Assembly: GCA_036936605.1 (NCBI GenBank)
Contig: JAUPFV010000001.1
Location: 344,049,081-344,113,080 of the forward strand
DNA length: 64,000 nt
Direction: 5' to 3'
From: Limnanthes douglasii subsp. nivea
Lineage: Eukaryota > Streptophyta > Magnoliopsida > Brassicales > Limnanthaceae
Shown here piece after piece: positions 1 through 10,699 of the stretch (its first letter is position 1; every line of letters starts with the position of its first letter). The notes below the pieces were generated by a model, which ran no database searches, was not told the DNA's origin, and worked only from the letters and a program-made list of their open reading frames with translations. Both the position numbers and the translations under genes were made by a program.

Positions 1-1317
1 TATGCCAAAGTACTCAAATGGGGTCTTCGGTTCCCTGTGGACCCATAGATAGTTAGATACTTTCACTTAGTAAGGTTATGTCCGAGTCAGTTAAGCCTTA
101 ATGCTTAGTATACCTTATTAAGAAGCATCATTGTTTCAAGGCTTTCCAATATCCCAATTCCCATGGAATAGTTTGCTGCTATGGCTGGCTTACGTCAAAA
201 CTATCATATCTATTTTTATTATTTCAACATGGGGAATGATTACAAGGTGGTTGATGATTTGCTGGAGGATAATAAGCATCAGAGGTTCCAATCCTCTTCA
301 TCAGTGGTTCCTAGGAAGATGTAACGAAGATTACTTCCAAATGAAATCCAAGTGCTTTAACTAGATACTGGAAAAGTTCAGTTAAGCACTCTACAATTAA
401 TATTAAATTTCACATCGGATGTTAATATGTTACTTCACATCGGATGATAACATTAAAATTCTATATTGGTTTTGTATTTTAGTGTTTTCAAAAATGTTCT
501 CAGAATATTTGGAGGAGGGACAAACTACCTTTTTAAAGTTAAATTAGTGGCTACAGAGAATTGGGGAACTGGGTTCCATAATTGTTTCACTGCAGTTAAC
601 ATGGTAAGGGCCCATCTATAGAGAACAAGCTCAAACAGGAACAGTTTACCAGTCATCCTGAAACTACTAAAATTTTCAAACGAATTGAGGAAAAATATGT
701 TAAACTTTATTTATCAGCTAAGAATTAGGCTCATAGCCATCTTGAAAAAATCAAGAAGAAGAAGAAGAAGAAGAAAAATAGAGATTGGGCTTCCCGATGT
801 GGGTAGTTCAGGATTGCCATGAGAGATTGATATTCCATTATTTGAGGTTGTTGTAGTAACAGTAGGTGAGGCTAAATTGCCACAACATTCTCCAAAATCA
901 AGAAAAATAAAAAAGGGCACAAGAGATGCCAATAGGGTAGTGATAACATGGCAGAAAAGAAGAAGACAGTGGCCATCAGCTCGGAGATCATACTTCGATC
1001 CAAGGTCATTCCTCATGTCCTTCCTACTGAAGTTCCTACTGAAGTTCATCCCCAAGAAAGGGTTCATGATGATCCTGTTTCTCTAGTGTTTCCTATTGAT
1101 AACCAACCTCCTGCTTGAATGTGAAGTTAATGTGGATGATATAGGGAACTTGTACTTCAGCAAATTTGACAAAGAATATTTTTACTGAACCTTCCCCAAT
1201 CAACCACCATAGAATATTTTGGCCGAACCTTCCCCCAATCAACCACCATAGACAATGGAGCGATTCATGATGGTGAATCTTTTGACAGGTCAGAGAACAC
1301 ACTAAAGATATCATTTT
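1..1317. other. No gene recognised; AT-rich flank
   Basis: I find no supportable gene here. The short open frames carry no recognisable motif. A 20-base (GAA)n-like run at about 757-776 makes artificial poly-Arg or poly-Leu frames. A 14-base motif (cttcacatcggatg) occurs twice near 410 and 435. The stretch may be the decayed left part of the retroelement that becomes recognisable from 1318. Confidence 0.4.
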
Positions 1318-1665
1318 CTTTCAAACTGACAAACTAGGCCGGAAGGATTCCCTTGTGGCCGAACAGAATATAGTTGAAACTTTGGGCAAAGAAAAAGAGC
1401 AACTGAGTGCTGATTTGAAACAAGTTAACACCGATCGAGAAAAATCACAAACCAGCTATACCAAACTACAATCTACCACTCCTTAGGTACTTAAATCCTT
1501 GAATGTAGCACTGACGAAGGAGAAGACTGCCAAGGAACAACTATCCAAAGAGAAGAAGGAATTGCAAGATGTTCTCAAGAAATATTAACAAATCCAAAGC
1601 AAAGAGGAAGCTTATACCTCTACTATTCATTCTTTGAGTATGCAGTTAGTGCAGTTTTAATAAGG
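1318..1665 (+). pseudogene. Coiled-coil protein fragment
   Basis: Translation on plus gives a run rich in Lys, Glu, Leu and Gln with heptad character, interrupted by two or three stops (for example ETLGKEKEQLSADLKQVN and KEKTAKEQLSKEKKELQD). I recognise no domain beyond coiled coil. It sits directly before the RT/RNase H remnant, where gag and protease would be expected, so it could be a gag-associated or extra ORF joined to pol by deletion. It is in the sense orientation, unlike the coiled-coil ORFs at 4.6-6.3 kb. Confidence 0.45.
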
Positions 1666-1680
1666 GAGGAAGGAAGGTAG

Positions 1681-2345
1681 TGTAAATAAATCTTTAATGC
1701 CAGTAGAAACTAGATATTTACAACTAGAAAAAATAGATCTAACATTAGTAGTGACGACTAGAAAAATGAGACCATACTTTCAAGCACACATTATAATCGT
1801 GTGAACATGCTTCCACTTAAGAAGTATATTCCCAATTCCCAGTGTCTCGGGAATATTCATCAAATAGTCAGTAAAAAAATTAGAGGACTACAATATAAAT
1901 TTGGAACCTAGAATGGAAATAAAGGCTCATGCATTACCTGAAATTTTAACAAAATTCTAATATAATAGGCCATTGATAATAATAGATGAATCTAATTTAT
2001 TTCCCCAACTGGAGAAGAAATAGATTTTTTCCTCAGTTGAAGATATTTTAACCCATCCATCGAGTTCGGGTTCCTAACATCAAATAATAAAGTAGAATAA
2101 GAAGCTACCATTGTAGGACTTCAATTAGAAAAAAAACCGACATAGTAAAAAAGGTACAACTTCTGACTGACTCTCAATTAGTAGTTAGCCAAATATCAGG
2201 AGAGGTCGAAGCAAAAAAAGATAACATAATCTAAAATCTAAACAATCTACAATGCTTTACTTCTCAATTTGAATATGCTGAATTTAAACAAGTGCCAAAG
2301 GAACAAAAGAAAATCATCGATGCAATCACTTCTTTGACCTGAATA
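1681..2345 (+). pseudogene. Ty3/gypsy RT C-terminus and RNase H remnant
   Basis: At 1690-1800 the translation reads PVETRYLQLEKIDLTLV followed by a KMRPYFQAH-like segment, the usual junction between RT and RNase H in Tat elements. About 1880-1960 gives KKLEDYNINLEPRMEIKAHAL, matching the family's connection segment. About 2150-2345 gives a frame containing LLTDSQLVVSQISGEVEAK, the core of the second RNase H, whose Asp lies in the TDSQL motif. The frame shifts several times and includes stops, so no product is possible. Confidence 0.7.
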
Positions 2346-2399
2346 TCTTCGGTATCAGAAGATATATAACAAGAAAACCTGTCAATCACGTTGCCAGAA

Positions 2400-3650
2400 T
2401 AATTCGTCTCAACATTTACATCTGAAGAGGTAAGGATATTTTAAGGAATACAAAAGGAAGAGGATTGTCCAACACAAAAAAGTACCTCATAGAAGGAACC
2501 CTACAAGAAGAAACAAGGGAGGCAAGAAAAATAAAATGAATATTCGCAAGGTACGTATGAACAGTAGACACAATATACAAAATAAGATTATTACAACCAT
2601 TACTAAGGTGCTTAGAAATTGACAAAATAAACTTCGTAATAAAAGAATTACTCGAGGAATAAGGCAACGGTCACTGCAGATATAAAGCCTCATACAAAAG
2701 AATACTTCTCCCAGTCTATTGGCCAACAATCATAAAAGATGCATAAGGAAAAGTAAATACATGTAATATATGTCAAGGATTCGCAAATACAATCCAAGTT
2801 CTACCCGCATTGTTAGAAGCAATAACATAAGCACTTTTATTTAATAGATGGGGTGTGGACATCGTGGGACCATTCCCAATGGACATGAGAGGAAGAAGAT
2901 ACTTAATCATTTTTGTAGACTATTTATCCAAATGATTAGTAGCAGAAGTAGTGCAAAACAACAATAGTAGAGGTAATAAATTTTTTAAAAGTGAATATAT
3001 GTTGGAGGTAAGGGATAGCGAGATTTATGACCACTGATAACGGAACCTAGTTCCAAAATGTTAGCGTCACAAAGTACTGCAAAGAAAAGGGAATTAAACA
3101 AATATTCTCATCTCAATTTCATCCTCAAACTAATGTGCAACTCGAAATTACTAATAGAACAGTAGTCAAGAGCATACAAAAAATGTTGAAAGGAGCAGCG
3201 GGAACTTGGTCGGATGTCTTACAAGAAGTGTTATGGTAATATCAAATAACATCTATACCTACCATGGAAGAAACATCATTTTCCATGGTTGGAATGAAGG
3301 AAGTTGTTGCAGTAGAAATATGCATGCCATACCAAAGGGTTGCAACCTACGACGCATCAAATAATGATCAAAATTAAAGAGCGACAATTGATCTCATCGA
3401 AGAAAAAAGGTTAATGAGGAATATATATAATTCCAAAGTTCGGGTCAGGAGTTTCGAACCATGAACACTTGGAACTAGGTTAATGAGGAATATATATAAT
3501 TCCAAAGTTCGGTTCAGGAGTTTCAAACTATGGACACTTAAAACTAAGACAAATATTCTAACATACACAAGTAAAAACACTTGGAAAACTAGGCCCAACA
3601 TGGGCTTGATAAAAAATTTTGTTCGTGAGTTCTTCTTATGTTCTTATTTT
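2400..3650 (+). pseudogene. Ty3/gypsy integrase remnant
   Basis: The zinc-finger region is visible at 2590-2790 (LLRCLEIDKINFVIKELLEE, then YWPTIIKDA and CNICQGFANT). The catalytic core follows: RWGVDIVGPFPMDMRGRRYL at about 2848, MTTDNGT with a stop and then FQN at about 3030, and HPQTN with ITNRTV near 3120-3160. The Asp residues and the Glu region of the DDE core are still traceable. The C-terminal part (LIEEKRLMRNIYNSKVR) is duplicated by a 69-bp tandem repeat. Several in-frame stops make it non-functional. Confidence 0.85.
3409..3546 (+). repeat. 69-bp direct tandem duplication
   Basis: The block beginning ggttaatgaggaatatat occurs at 3409 and again at 3478 with a few substitutions. The period is 69, a multiple of three, so the duplicated integrase C-terminal segment stays in frame (MRNIYNSKVR appears twice). 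Confidence 0.85.
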
Positions 3651-3839
3651 TTTGTGAGTTTTTCTTCTTTGTTCAAGATTTGATTTTTATTAACGTCTCC
3701 AATCATCTCTTTTGTTGAAATCGTTATTCGAATTTAAATATGTTTCTAGATTTAGGATCTGTTTGGCGAAAGAAAACAATTATGTGTTTTCATGTAAGTT
3801 TTACTGCATTTTTATGTTTTTATGTGTTCCAGGTTAGTG

Positions 3840-4150
3840 TATCACCCGTTCCATGTCTCACATCTCGCATTTAGTGTTTTTAGATGCAAGAACAGTTGTG
3901 TTAAATATCTCACATCTATCATCTATCTTTGATAGATGTGAGACCAGTGTAAAATATTTTTTAGATGATAGATGTGTAACCAGTTATAATACTAATCATC
4001 ATCTAAAAACAATTATATAGATGCGGGACCGGTGATAGATGCGAGACATGATAGATGTCGCCTCAATGTTAGATGCAGATAGATGTATGAGTAGTGATAA
4101 GTTATAGATGTGAGACATTGTAAAAATACTTAGATAGATAAATACTAGTG
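3840..4150. repeat. Degenerate short repeats (atagatgtgagac family) with a perfect hairpin
   Basis: Variants of atagatgcgagac or atagatgtgagac recur at least six times at irregular spacing. At 3908-3943 there is a perfect inverted repeat with 13-bp arms (tctcacatctatc and gatagatgtgaga) around a 10-base loop. It lies between pol and the antisense ORFs of element A, the position where element B carries its own tandem repeats. Confidence 0.7.
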
Positions 4151-4599
4151 ATAGAACTTTAAAATTGGAATTTTTAGTGGTAGGTGCGGGACCAAATATT
4201 AAAATGCGAGCCCAGTTAATATTGGGCTCGCGAAAAAATATAAAAAAATAAATCATAAATTAATGTAGTTTTATTTGTCTTAAAAAAACAAAACCAATTG
4301 TATTAATGTTTTTTGAGTTAATGTTTAAAAGATACGAGCGTTTAAAAATTTAAATTTTAAAAATAAAATAAACCAAATGTGTACACATATTTGATTTTAT
4401 ATATAAGGGTATTTTAGGTATAATGTTTGTTGATTTTTTGGGTCTTAATGAGTAGTACGTTTGTGAGCCGGCTCTTGATCAGTAACTCACCCAAAAATAT
4501 ATTTCTAAGTTAACAATTACAAAAAGAAAAAAAAGAGGATGACAAGAATACACTTTATATAAAATTCAAAGATGAGCAATAGGTTGTGAAGTAATAGTT

Positions 4600-6330
4600 A
4601 TGTACACAATGTCACATTCAATAACGTCGATTATTGGAGCACAATCTGCTTCGAACACGTCCTTATGAACACCACTTCCTTTGCCAAATTCGTTATAATC
4701 AGACAATATGATCATTACTCCTCATTTTCTCAACATCTTTAAGAACATCCCAAAGTTGCTTGATCTTTTCAGTCTTTCGTGACAAAACAGGAATATAATC
4801 ATGAGATTTCTCACTCCAAAAAATATCTCTGAGCTGTTGTGCCTCATGTATGTTATACTAAAAAAATATAGATTTATCTTGAGATGATCTACATGGAAAT
4901 CCAATACTAGTCTGGAACGAGCTTCCACAACAGCTATTGGGCAGAAGAATTTATAACAACCTTATATTTATCTAAATCAATATAAACAAGTTTTACACTC
5001 AATAACAAAATTCTTTAACAAAGAAGTGGAGTTAACTAACATAGAATTCAATTGTTTATGCACCTCTTGCAGCTTCAAAATAGAATTTGCTTCGGTTCTT
5101 TCATCCTAAAGCATGTATAGAAAATTTGCTCACATACCCTCATAATCAAAATCTTTGGCTTGGTATGATGCTAAATCTTCCCTATTGCGACAATGCAAGG
5201 GAATTCTCTTTTAAATATTAACATGAGACTACAATTGAAGATTTAAAACTTTTTCCTTCTTTCGGTTATCATCTAACATTTCTTGCAATTCCTTCTCCGT
5301 CTCGACACTAAAATTCAAACAAAGTTTTAAATCAGATTGTTTGTCTAAGGAATCGAAAGCACCACTGAGAAGGCCTCAAAGATCTAATAATTGAGTTGAA
5401 GAGTTCCCTTGGTCATAATAAGTAAAATCCATGAAGAAGAAAACTAATTACCACAAATTGAAGGTCCAAATGACGAGTGACTAACTACAAGGTAAAAAGA
5501 TGAATAGGCAAAGATCTTTATCCCGCCAAAGCACCAAAATTAGTAGCCACCTCAGAATTTTGACTAACCAAAAAATTTGAAAAAGATGAAGCATGAGCTT
5601 CACCAGAAAAAGAGCCTCAATAACTTGAAATACTTGCAAACAATTCCCTAGTAGAAGCTCCACTACCGTTGGATGTCAATGAAAGAACAACCTCAGACAA
5701 ATAAAAAGAACGTCTAGGAGGAAACGAACAAGAAAATCCCATTGCTAAAAAATTAACAACATATTGGGGACTATGCGAACATCTTCGTCCAAACTAACAT
5801 CATGTTCAGCAGTTTCATTGAATGGATTATCCTTAATCTTGTAGGCTCACTTCTATCACTCTTCCCATCTGTGAAATCCCCAATCGTGGTTTTATTACCA
5901 TCTTTCATCGAAGCTAAGATAAAAGCTTCATTATTACATGAAGAACGAATTTTATAGTAGGCTTAACTGTTCAGGTTTCGTAACATCCATAATACAATAA
6001 CAAGTCCGAATGTTGACTAACACAAAAATTAGCCTTGAAAACTCCCACGAAGCATCAAATGGCATAAAACTATGAAACTGTGATACAAATTTCATTGGTC
6101 CACATAAAAAATAAGAAGAACCATAACCATAAAATATTGGTAAAGGAGACAAAACAATGATGGTTGGACGATCTGAAAGAAGTAAGACCGCAGAACAAAT
6201 GTCCAACTTATTCAAAATTTCAAATACAAACCTACATTTACTTTAAAAAAAGAATATTGTTTAAAACACCTAAAATACATAAATGTTTACGCCTCTTAAG
6301 AGAGGAAAAAAATTTACTTATCGTATTCAT
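4600..6330 (-). pseudogene. Antisense coiled-coil ORF remnant of element A
   Basis: Reading the minus strand and tolerating frameshifts gives coiled-coil-like segments, for example SVETEKELQEMLDDNRKKEK near 5.3 kb, LQDERTEANSILKLQEVHKQ near 5.1 kb and LSRKTEKIKQLWDVLKDVEK near 4.75 kb. A Ser-rich segment lies at 5.5-5.75 kb. A longer open stretch at 5952-6215 contains GYGSSYFLCGPMKFVSQF. The arrangement parallels the minus-strand ORFs of element B (13152-15643). Function unknown. Known Tat elements carry antisense ORFs here, so I assign it by position and composition only. Confidence 0.5.
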
Positions 6331-6482
6331 CTGCTTCAATAATACAAGCAAGCTCACATAGCACTTTAGAAACAATACTCGATGAATCGAATGATGCTTT
6401 TGTCAAAGTGTGTACCTCGATTGGCAGCCCTTACCTTTATTCTTAATATACTTGACAATATTCTTTTTTTTGGTAAGGAAAC

Positions 6483-6699
6483 TGTTGGTAATATGGGGTT
6501 CTGTATATAAGTGCGGACAACACGATCTCAACACTAGTATGATATTATCTGCTTTGGCACCCGAAGGCCCTCACGGCTTTGCTTTTGGTCCACTCCCAAA
6601 AGGCCTCATACTAGTTGTGGTATATTCTTACTTATATACTACTGATTCTTCCCATGTTTAACCGATGTGGGATGTAGGACTTTGGTCGCCACCCTAACA
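6483..6699 (-). repeat. TRIM LTR 1 (3'-most LTR in element orientation)
   Basis: 217 bp, the shortest copy, with a small deletion near its plus-strand left end. It starts tgttggtaatatgg and ends ccctaaca. Its left neighbour is the target duplication gaaac rather than a primer site, so this is the outer boundary. Confidence 0.9.
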
Positions 6700-7003
6700 A
6701 ATCCTCCCCTCGAACAAAGTACCACTTAGCCTCCTCTCAGTTGACTTTCATCCGCTCACTCTAATCAGAAGTTGCTCCACCTGAGCAATAGAGCTTTTAC
6801 AGCGGATCTATCTACTCACTCGACCATAATGCACCTGTTCCTTAGCTCCACTATCCACTCCAATCAAATACCACCGCTTGATGAGTCATGGATGCTCCGA
6901 ACTAGGATGTATAGAGTAGATCATTCACCTTGAGCATGACTATTGGTTCATTATGTTCGACCTCCGAGAATATTACCACCATCGCGTTCCGTCTGGGCCT
7001 GGC

Positions 7004-7015
7004 GCTCTGATACCA
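7004..7015 (-). other. Primer-binding site of TRIM unit 1
   Basis: Plus-strand gctctgatacca is the reverse complement of TGGTATCAGAGC, the canonical plant initiator Met-tRNA primer site. It is two bases from LTR 2. The same 12 bases recur at 7509-7520 and, with one flanking change, at 8059-8070. Confidence 0.92.
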
Positions 7016-7017
7016 CG

Positions 7018-7253
7018 TGTTGGGAATATGGGGGTTCGGTCCGCATATTCTGCCTCCGTATATAAGTATGAACAACACGTTCTCAACACTAGTATGATAT
7101 TGTCCGCTTTGGCATCCGAAGGCCCTCACAGCTTTGCATTGGTCCACTACCAAAAGGCCTCATACCAATTGAGATATGTTCTTACTTATATACCACTGAT
7201 CCTTCCTATGTTTAACCGATATGGGATGTGGGACTTTGGTCGCCACCCTAATA
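7018..7253 (-). repeat. TRIM LTR 2
   Basis: 236 bp. It starts tgttgggaatatggggg and ends cctaata, where the terminal dinucleotide has decayed. A TATA-like ctccgtatataag block and the conserved cttggcaccc/ccgaaggccctcac region are shared with the other LTRs. Confidence 0.9.
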
Positions 7254-7522
7254 AATCGTCCTCTCGAACAAAGTAGCACCTTAGCCTTCTCTCAATTGAC
7301 TTTCATCCGCCTACTCTAATCAGGTTGGAAGACTACCTGACCATAGAGGCACTACGGATGTTACTACTCACCTCTATTAGACCATTCTGTCTTGTTCCTT
7401 AGCTCCACTATCCACTCCAATCAAGTACCGCCGTTTGATGAGTCATGGACGCTCCGAACTAGGATCTCTAGAACAAATCACCTTGAGCATGGACACTTAA
7501 TTCATCACGCTCTGATACCACG

Positions 7523-7761
7523 TGTTGGGAATATGGGTGTCTGGTCCGCATATTCCACCTTCATATATAAGTAAGAACAACACGATCTCAAAACTAGTAT
7601 GATATTGTCCGCTTTGGCACCCGAAGGCCCTCACGGCTTTGCATTGGGTCCACTACCAAAAGGCCTCATACTAGTTGAGATATGTTCTTACTTATATACC
7701 TCTAATCCTTCCCATGTCTAACCGATGTGGGATGTGACACACTTTGGTCGCCACCATAACA
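7523..7761 (-). repeat. TRIM LTR 3
   Basis: 239 bp. It starts tgttgggaatatgggtgt and ends ccataaca. A primer site (7509-7520) abuts it on the plus-strand left side. Confidence 0.9.
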
Positions 7762-8072
7762 AATCCTCCTCTCGAACAAAGTACCACCTTAGCCTCATCT
7801 CAATTGACTTTCATCCGCCCACTCTAGTCAGGTTGGAAGACTAACTGACGACCATAGAGGCACTACAAATGTTACTGCTTACCTCCTATTAGACCACTCT
7901 GTCTTGTTTCTTATCCCCACTCCAATCAAGCCACGCTGCTTGATGAGCCACAGGCACTCCGAACTAGGATCTCTAGAGCAGATCACCTTGAGCATGGCTA
8001 CTGGTTCATCATATTCGACCTCCGAGAATATTACCACCATCGCAATCCGTTGGGCGTGGCTCTGATACCAGA

Positions 8073-8315
8073 TGTTGGGAATATGGGTGTTGTGAATTCC
8101 GTATATTCTTCCTCCGTATATAAGTAAGAACAACACAATCTCAACACACTAGTATGATATTTTCCGCTTTGGCACCCGAAGGCCCTCACGACTTTGCTTT
8201 TGGTCCACTCCCAAAATGCCTCATACTAGTTGAGGTATGCTCTTACTTATATACCACTGATCCTTCTCATGTTTAACCGATGTGGGATGTGGGACTTTGT
8301 GTCGACATCCTAACA
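8073..8315 (-). repeat. TRIM LTR 4 (5'-most LTR in element orientation)
   Basis: 243 bp. It starts tgttgggaatatgggtgt and ends cctaaca at 8315, immediately followed by the target duplication gaaac. A primer site lies at 8059-8070. Confidence 0.9.
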
Positions 8316-8320
8316 GAAAC

Positions 8321-9566
8321 ATAAAAGATGCCAATGATCTGCGAGTTCAGGTAGCTTCTTCATTTCCTGTTGCATTTAATTTAACATTAACATTTTTTAC
8401 ATTTCTCTAGTATAAACATCTATTTAATATATTTAGGATTATAATTTGTTCTCAACAATGTCTATGAGTTCATGAAGAATAAGGGCGGTGGCTCTCTCTC
8501 TCTAATGCCTACGGGTTCGGGCAGAATAAGGGATGTGATCCCCTCTTAGTAACGACTACATGTTGAGAATATTTAGGGTTCATGACTGCATGTTTTACAA
8601 ATACACATGATCTCGCTTCACTCCCAATATTTTCTCACATATACGCAGGGTCTTATTTTCCTCCTAAAATATTCTCAAAGATTTGGGAAACTACATCAAG
8701 TAACTTCTCTCTCGACCACTTCTATCGGCTCAAGCATCTCTTAATGCACTAGTTTGACGTAAATGGGGGTGTTACCCGCTCAATTTAGTTTTAGACTAAG
8801 TAACTACCATGAAGTAACTTCTCTCAATTTAGTTTTAGACTAATAATAATTTTGTTGTAATTACCATGAAGTAAATGGGGGTGTTACCCTCTTTGGCAGA
8901 ATTAACAATAAAGAGAAAAGTATTCTCGATTCAGAAAATCTTACCAAACATTCTACTAGCACGCTACCTATTAGTTGTACTATTTTCATTTTGAAGAAAT
9001 AAATCACTTTTCATTAAAAGAGGTTTCGTCGGTGAATAATTTTTAATGAGGCAGGAACATAGACATCCCGAACCGAGCTATCCGGATTGAGGAAAGTTCG
9101 GTTATAGTATATTGGATCTATCAGTGGGCGAGAGAAGCACGTCATGTGCAAACCGCTCAAATCAAAATCACTTTAGAATAATCACTCAACCTATAAAAAT
9201 TCAAATAGAATGAAAAACTTATTTGTGAGAGCCACCAAGCTTGAAAAGTTAAAGAATATGAATTCCATTCACACAACCCACATACTCAGGTTCGACAAAT
9301 TCAAATTGTACAAGATGGCAATTGGACGAAACTCAGTTTACTTCTACTTTTTCCTCATGTTACTTCGCAAGCACTATAGGTTACTGATAGAGGCTAAATT
9401 CATACTGTACCCAAATCCAAGCATATGTTGAGCTCGAGATGTAGTATGTCCAAGCCCTAATATTATGAAATAGCTTGGGCAAGAATTTTTATATGTACCG
9501 TGGTCGAGCCTTGGTTTATAAAGGGTTCGGGAACGAAATTTGGCAGAAAGCAATTGTAACCACCAA
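8321..9566. other. Noncoding, unassigned; possible decayed LTR of element A
   Basis: No gene or domain recognised. Two short direct repeats occur (ctctcaatttagttttagac and gtaaatgggggtgttacc, both around 8760-8895). The last 12 or so bases (taaccaccaatcaacc, 9554-9569) resemble the end of the element B LTR (taaccaccaacacacc, 16782-16797). That makes a decayed LTR end plausible here, but the sequence further left does not match the B LTR. Confidence 0.35.
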
Positions 9567-9763
9567 TCAACCAGGGGTGGATTTAGATGGTAGTCAAATA
9601 TTCCATGGCATACCCTAAATTGCAAAACAGTATTTAGTATAGATGGTAATCAATATTTCGTATCCCAAATTTACTTATTAGATAATTATATTTAAGTTAT
9701 AAAATATTATAGTAAGATTAAAGTTTAAATACTAAAATTTGTTTTGGAGTGATTTGATTATTT
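9567..9763 (+). repeat. AT-rich repeat unit, also present right of element B
   Basis: About 190 bp starting ggatttagatggtagtc and including the anchor tatcccaaatttact at 9661. It aligns closely with 16801-16985. The distal part of the unit recurs twice more at 17081 and 17300. It ends abruptly at the join to retroelement pol sequence. Confidence 0.8.
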
Positions 9764-9791
9764 CAGGGTACATCAGTATTTAACGTATATC

Positions 9792-10223
9792 GTGGGGAAT
9801 AATGTTGGAACAATTAGAAGTAGCCAAAAAATGCCTAGACAGTGTTATCGAATTGTTTTCTCTTCCAAGAAAATTCGAGAGATTGAATCAGAAAAAGCAT
9901 TGCAGCTAGTGGGGACTTCCTCAGAAGCAACCCTTTATGATGATCCAATGGAGTCCCCCAGTTTGTTGGTTCCTGATAAATGTTACGAATATCATATATT
10001 CCCAGGAGGAAAAGTTTTGAAAATTGGAACAAAGTTGTCACCGGATTTAAAGCGAAGGTTGATTGAATTTTTATCATCAAAATTAGATATGTTTGCTTGG
10101 TGTTCAGAAGATATAACTGGTGTCCTCTTAGAAATTATTTGTCATAGGTTGTCAATTAAGAACAATGTAAGACCAATAATTCGGAAAAGAATACCCTTTC
10201 CCATGAGAAATTCGAGGTGGTAA
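9792..10223 (+). pseudogene. Pol linker between protease and RT (partial)
   Basis: An open stretch of 143 codons. It contains the landmarks of this linker in Tat pols: LVPDKCYEYHIFPGGKVLKI, LSPDLKRRLIEFLSSKLDMF, AWCSEDITGV and ICHRLSIKNN followed by the RPIIRKRIPF segment leading into RT. Protease is missing upstream. The first Met at 9801 is only the first in the surviving frame and need not be a real start. The frame breaks just after 10223. Confidence 0.75.
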
Positions 10224-10239
10224 TAGCGGAGGTAGACCG

Positions 10240-10680
10240 TTAAACCGGAGTTGGACACATTCGAGAGTCTTGTTAACCGCAACGCACTGCAAATCCGTTT
10301 TTGGTAAAAAAACAAGAAGAATGGATAATAGAAAATGTGCGTAAACTTCACAGATTTGAATAGAGCTCGCCTACAAGATCTTTTTCCAATCCTACGGATT
10401 GATCAGCTAGTAGATTCAACATTTGGAACCGGCTACTTTCTTTTATGGATGCTTATGTTGGGTATAATCAGATCAAGATGCATCAGGGGGATGAGTAAAA
10501 TAATTTATTTATTACTGGAAGAGGTTTATATTATTGTAAAGTAATGGTACTGCGTCTAAAAATGCAGGGGGGACTTATCAACGTATGGTGAATAAGACCT
10601 TCGAATCACAAATCGGGAGAAACGTGGAAGTATATATCAATGATATGCTGATTAAGAGTTCAGGGAGTAATGTCATTTAG
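10240..10680 (+). pseudogene. Ty3/gypsy reverse transcriptase fragment
   Basis: Frame-shifted pieces of the RT palm are recognisable: EEWIIENVRKLHRF near 10320, FMDAYVGYNQIKMHQGDE near 10450, LFITGRGLYYCKVM near 10505 and the catalytic-site region NVEVYINDMLIKSSG near 10625. The last reads YIND where YIDD or YVDD is expected, so a catalytic Asp is changed. The thumb and connection are lost by a deletion at about 10680. Confidence 0.75.
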
Positions 10681-10699
10681 TAAAAAAATATGCTTCAAA

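Larger units (their letters stand above)
1318..6330 (+). mobile_element. Tat-type Ty3/gypsy retrotransposon remnant (element A)
   Basis: From left to right: a coiled-coil fragment, the end of RT, RNase H and integrase on plus, then a repeat-bearing spacer, then coiled-coil ORF remnants on minus. This matches element B at 9764-16795. Extra ORFs, including antisense ones between pol and the 3' LTR, are known in the Tat/Ogre lineage. Stops and frameshifts occur in every module, so this is an old copy. gag, protease and most of RT are missing, and no LTR pair could be defined. The TRIM array at 6483-8315 lies just past the recognisable right part, and the true right end may be as far as about 9566. 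Confidence 0.65.
6483..8315 (-). mobile_element. TRIM-type retrotransposon array: four LTRs, three internal regions
   Basis: On the minus strand each LTR runs from TGTTAGGGTGGCGACC to CATATTCCCAACA, a TG...CA element of about 217-243 bp. Three internal regions of 318, 269 and 311 bp separate them. Each begins (minus strand) with TGGTATCAGAGC, the standard primer site for initiator Met-tRNA, two bases past the LTR, and ends in a purine-rich tract (GAGGGGAGGATT type). No internal region encodes a protein, as expected for a terminal-repeat retrotransposon in miniature. The 5-bp direct repeat gaaac flanks the whole array (6478-6482 and 8316-8320), so it behaves as one insertion, probably expanded by unequal LTR exchange. 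Confidence 0.9.

Noticed and set aside
714..1086. Open frames on both strands around 714-1086
   Set aside because: They overlap each other and a GAA-rich run; no motif or codon signal supports either.
9050..9180. A more GC-balanced segment that looked like organelle DNA
   Set aside because: I could not match it to any plastid or mitochondrial gene from memory; no frame or RNA structure supports the idea.
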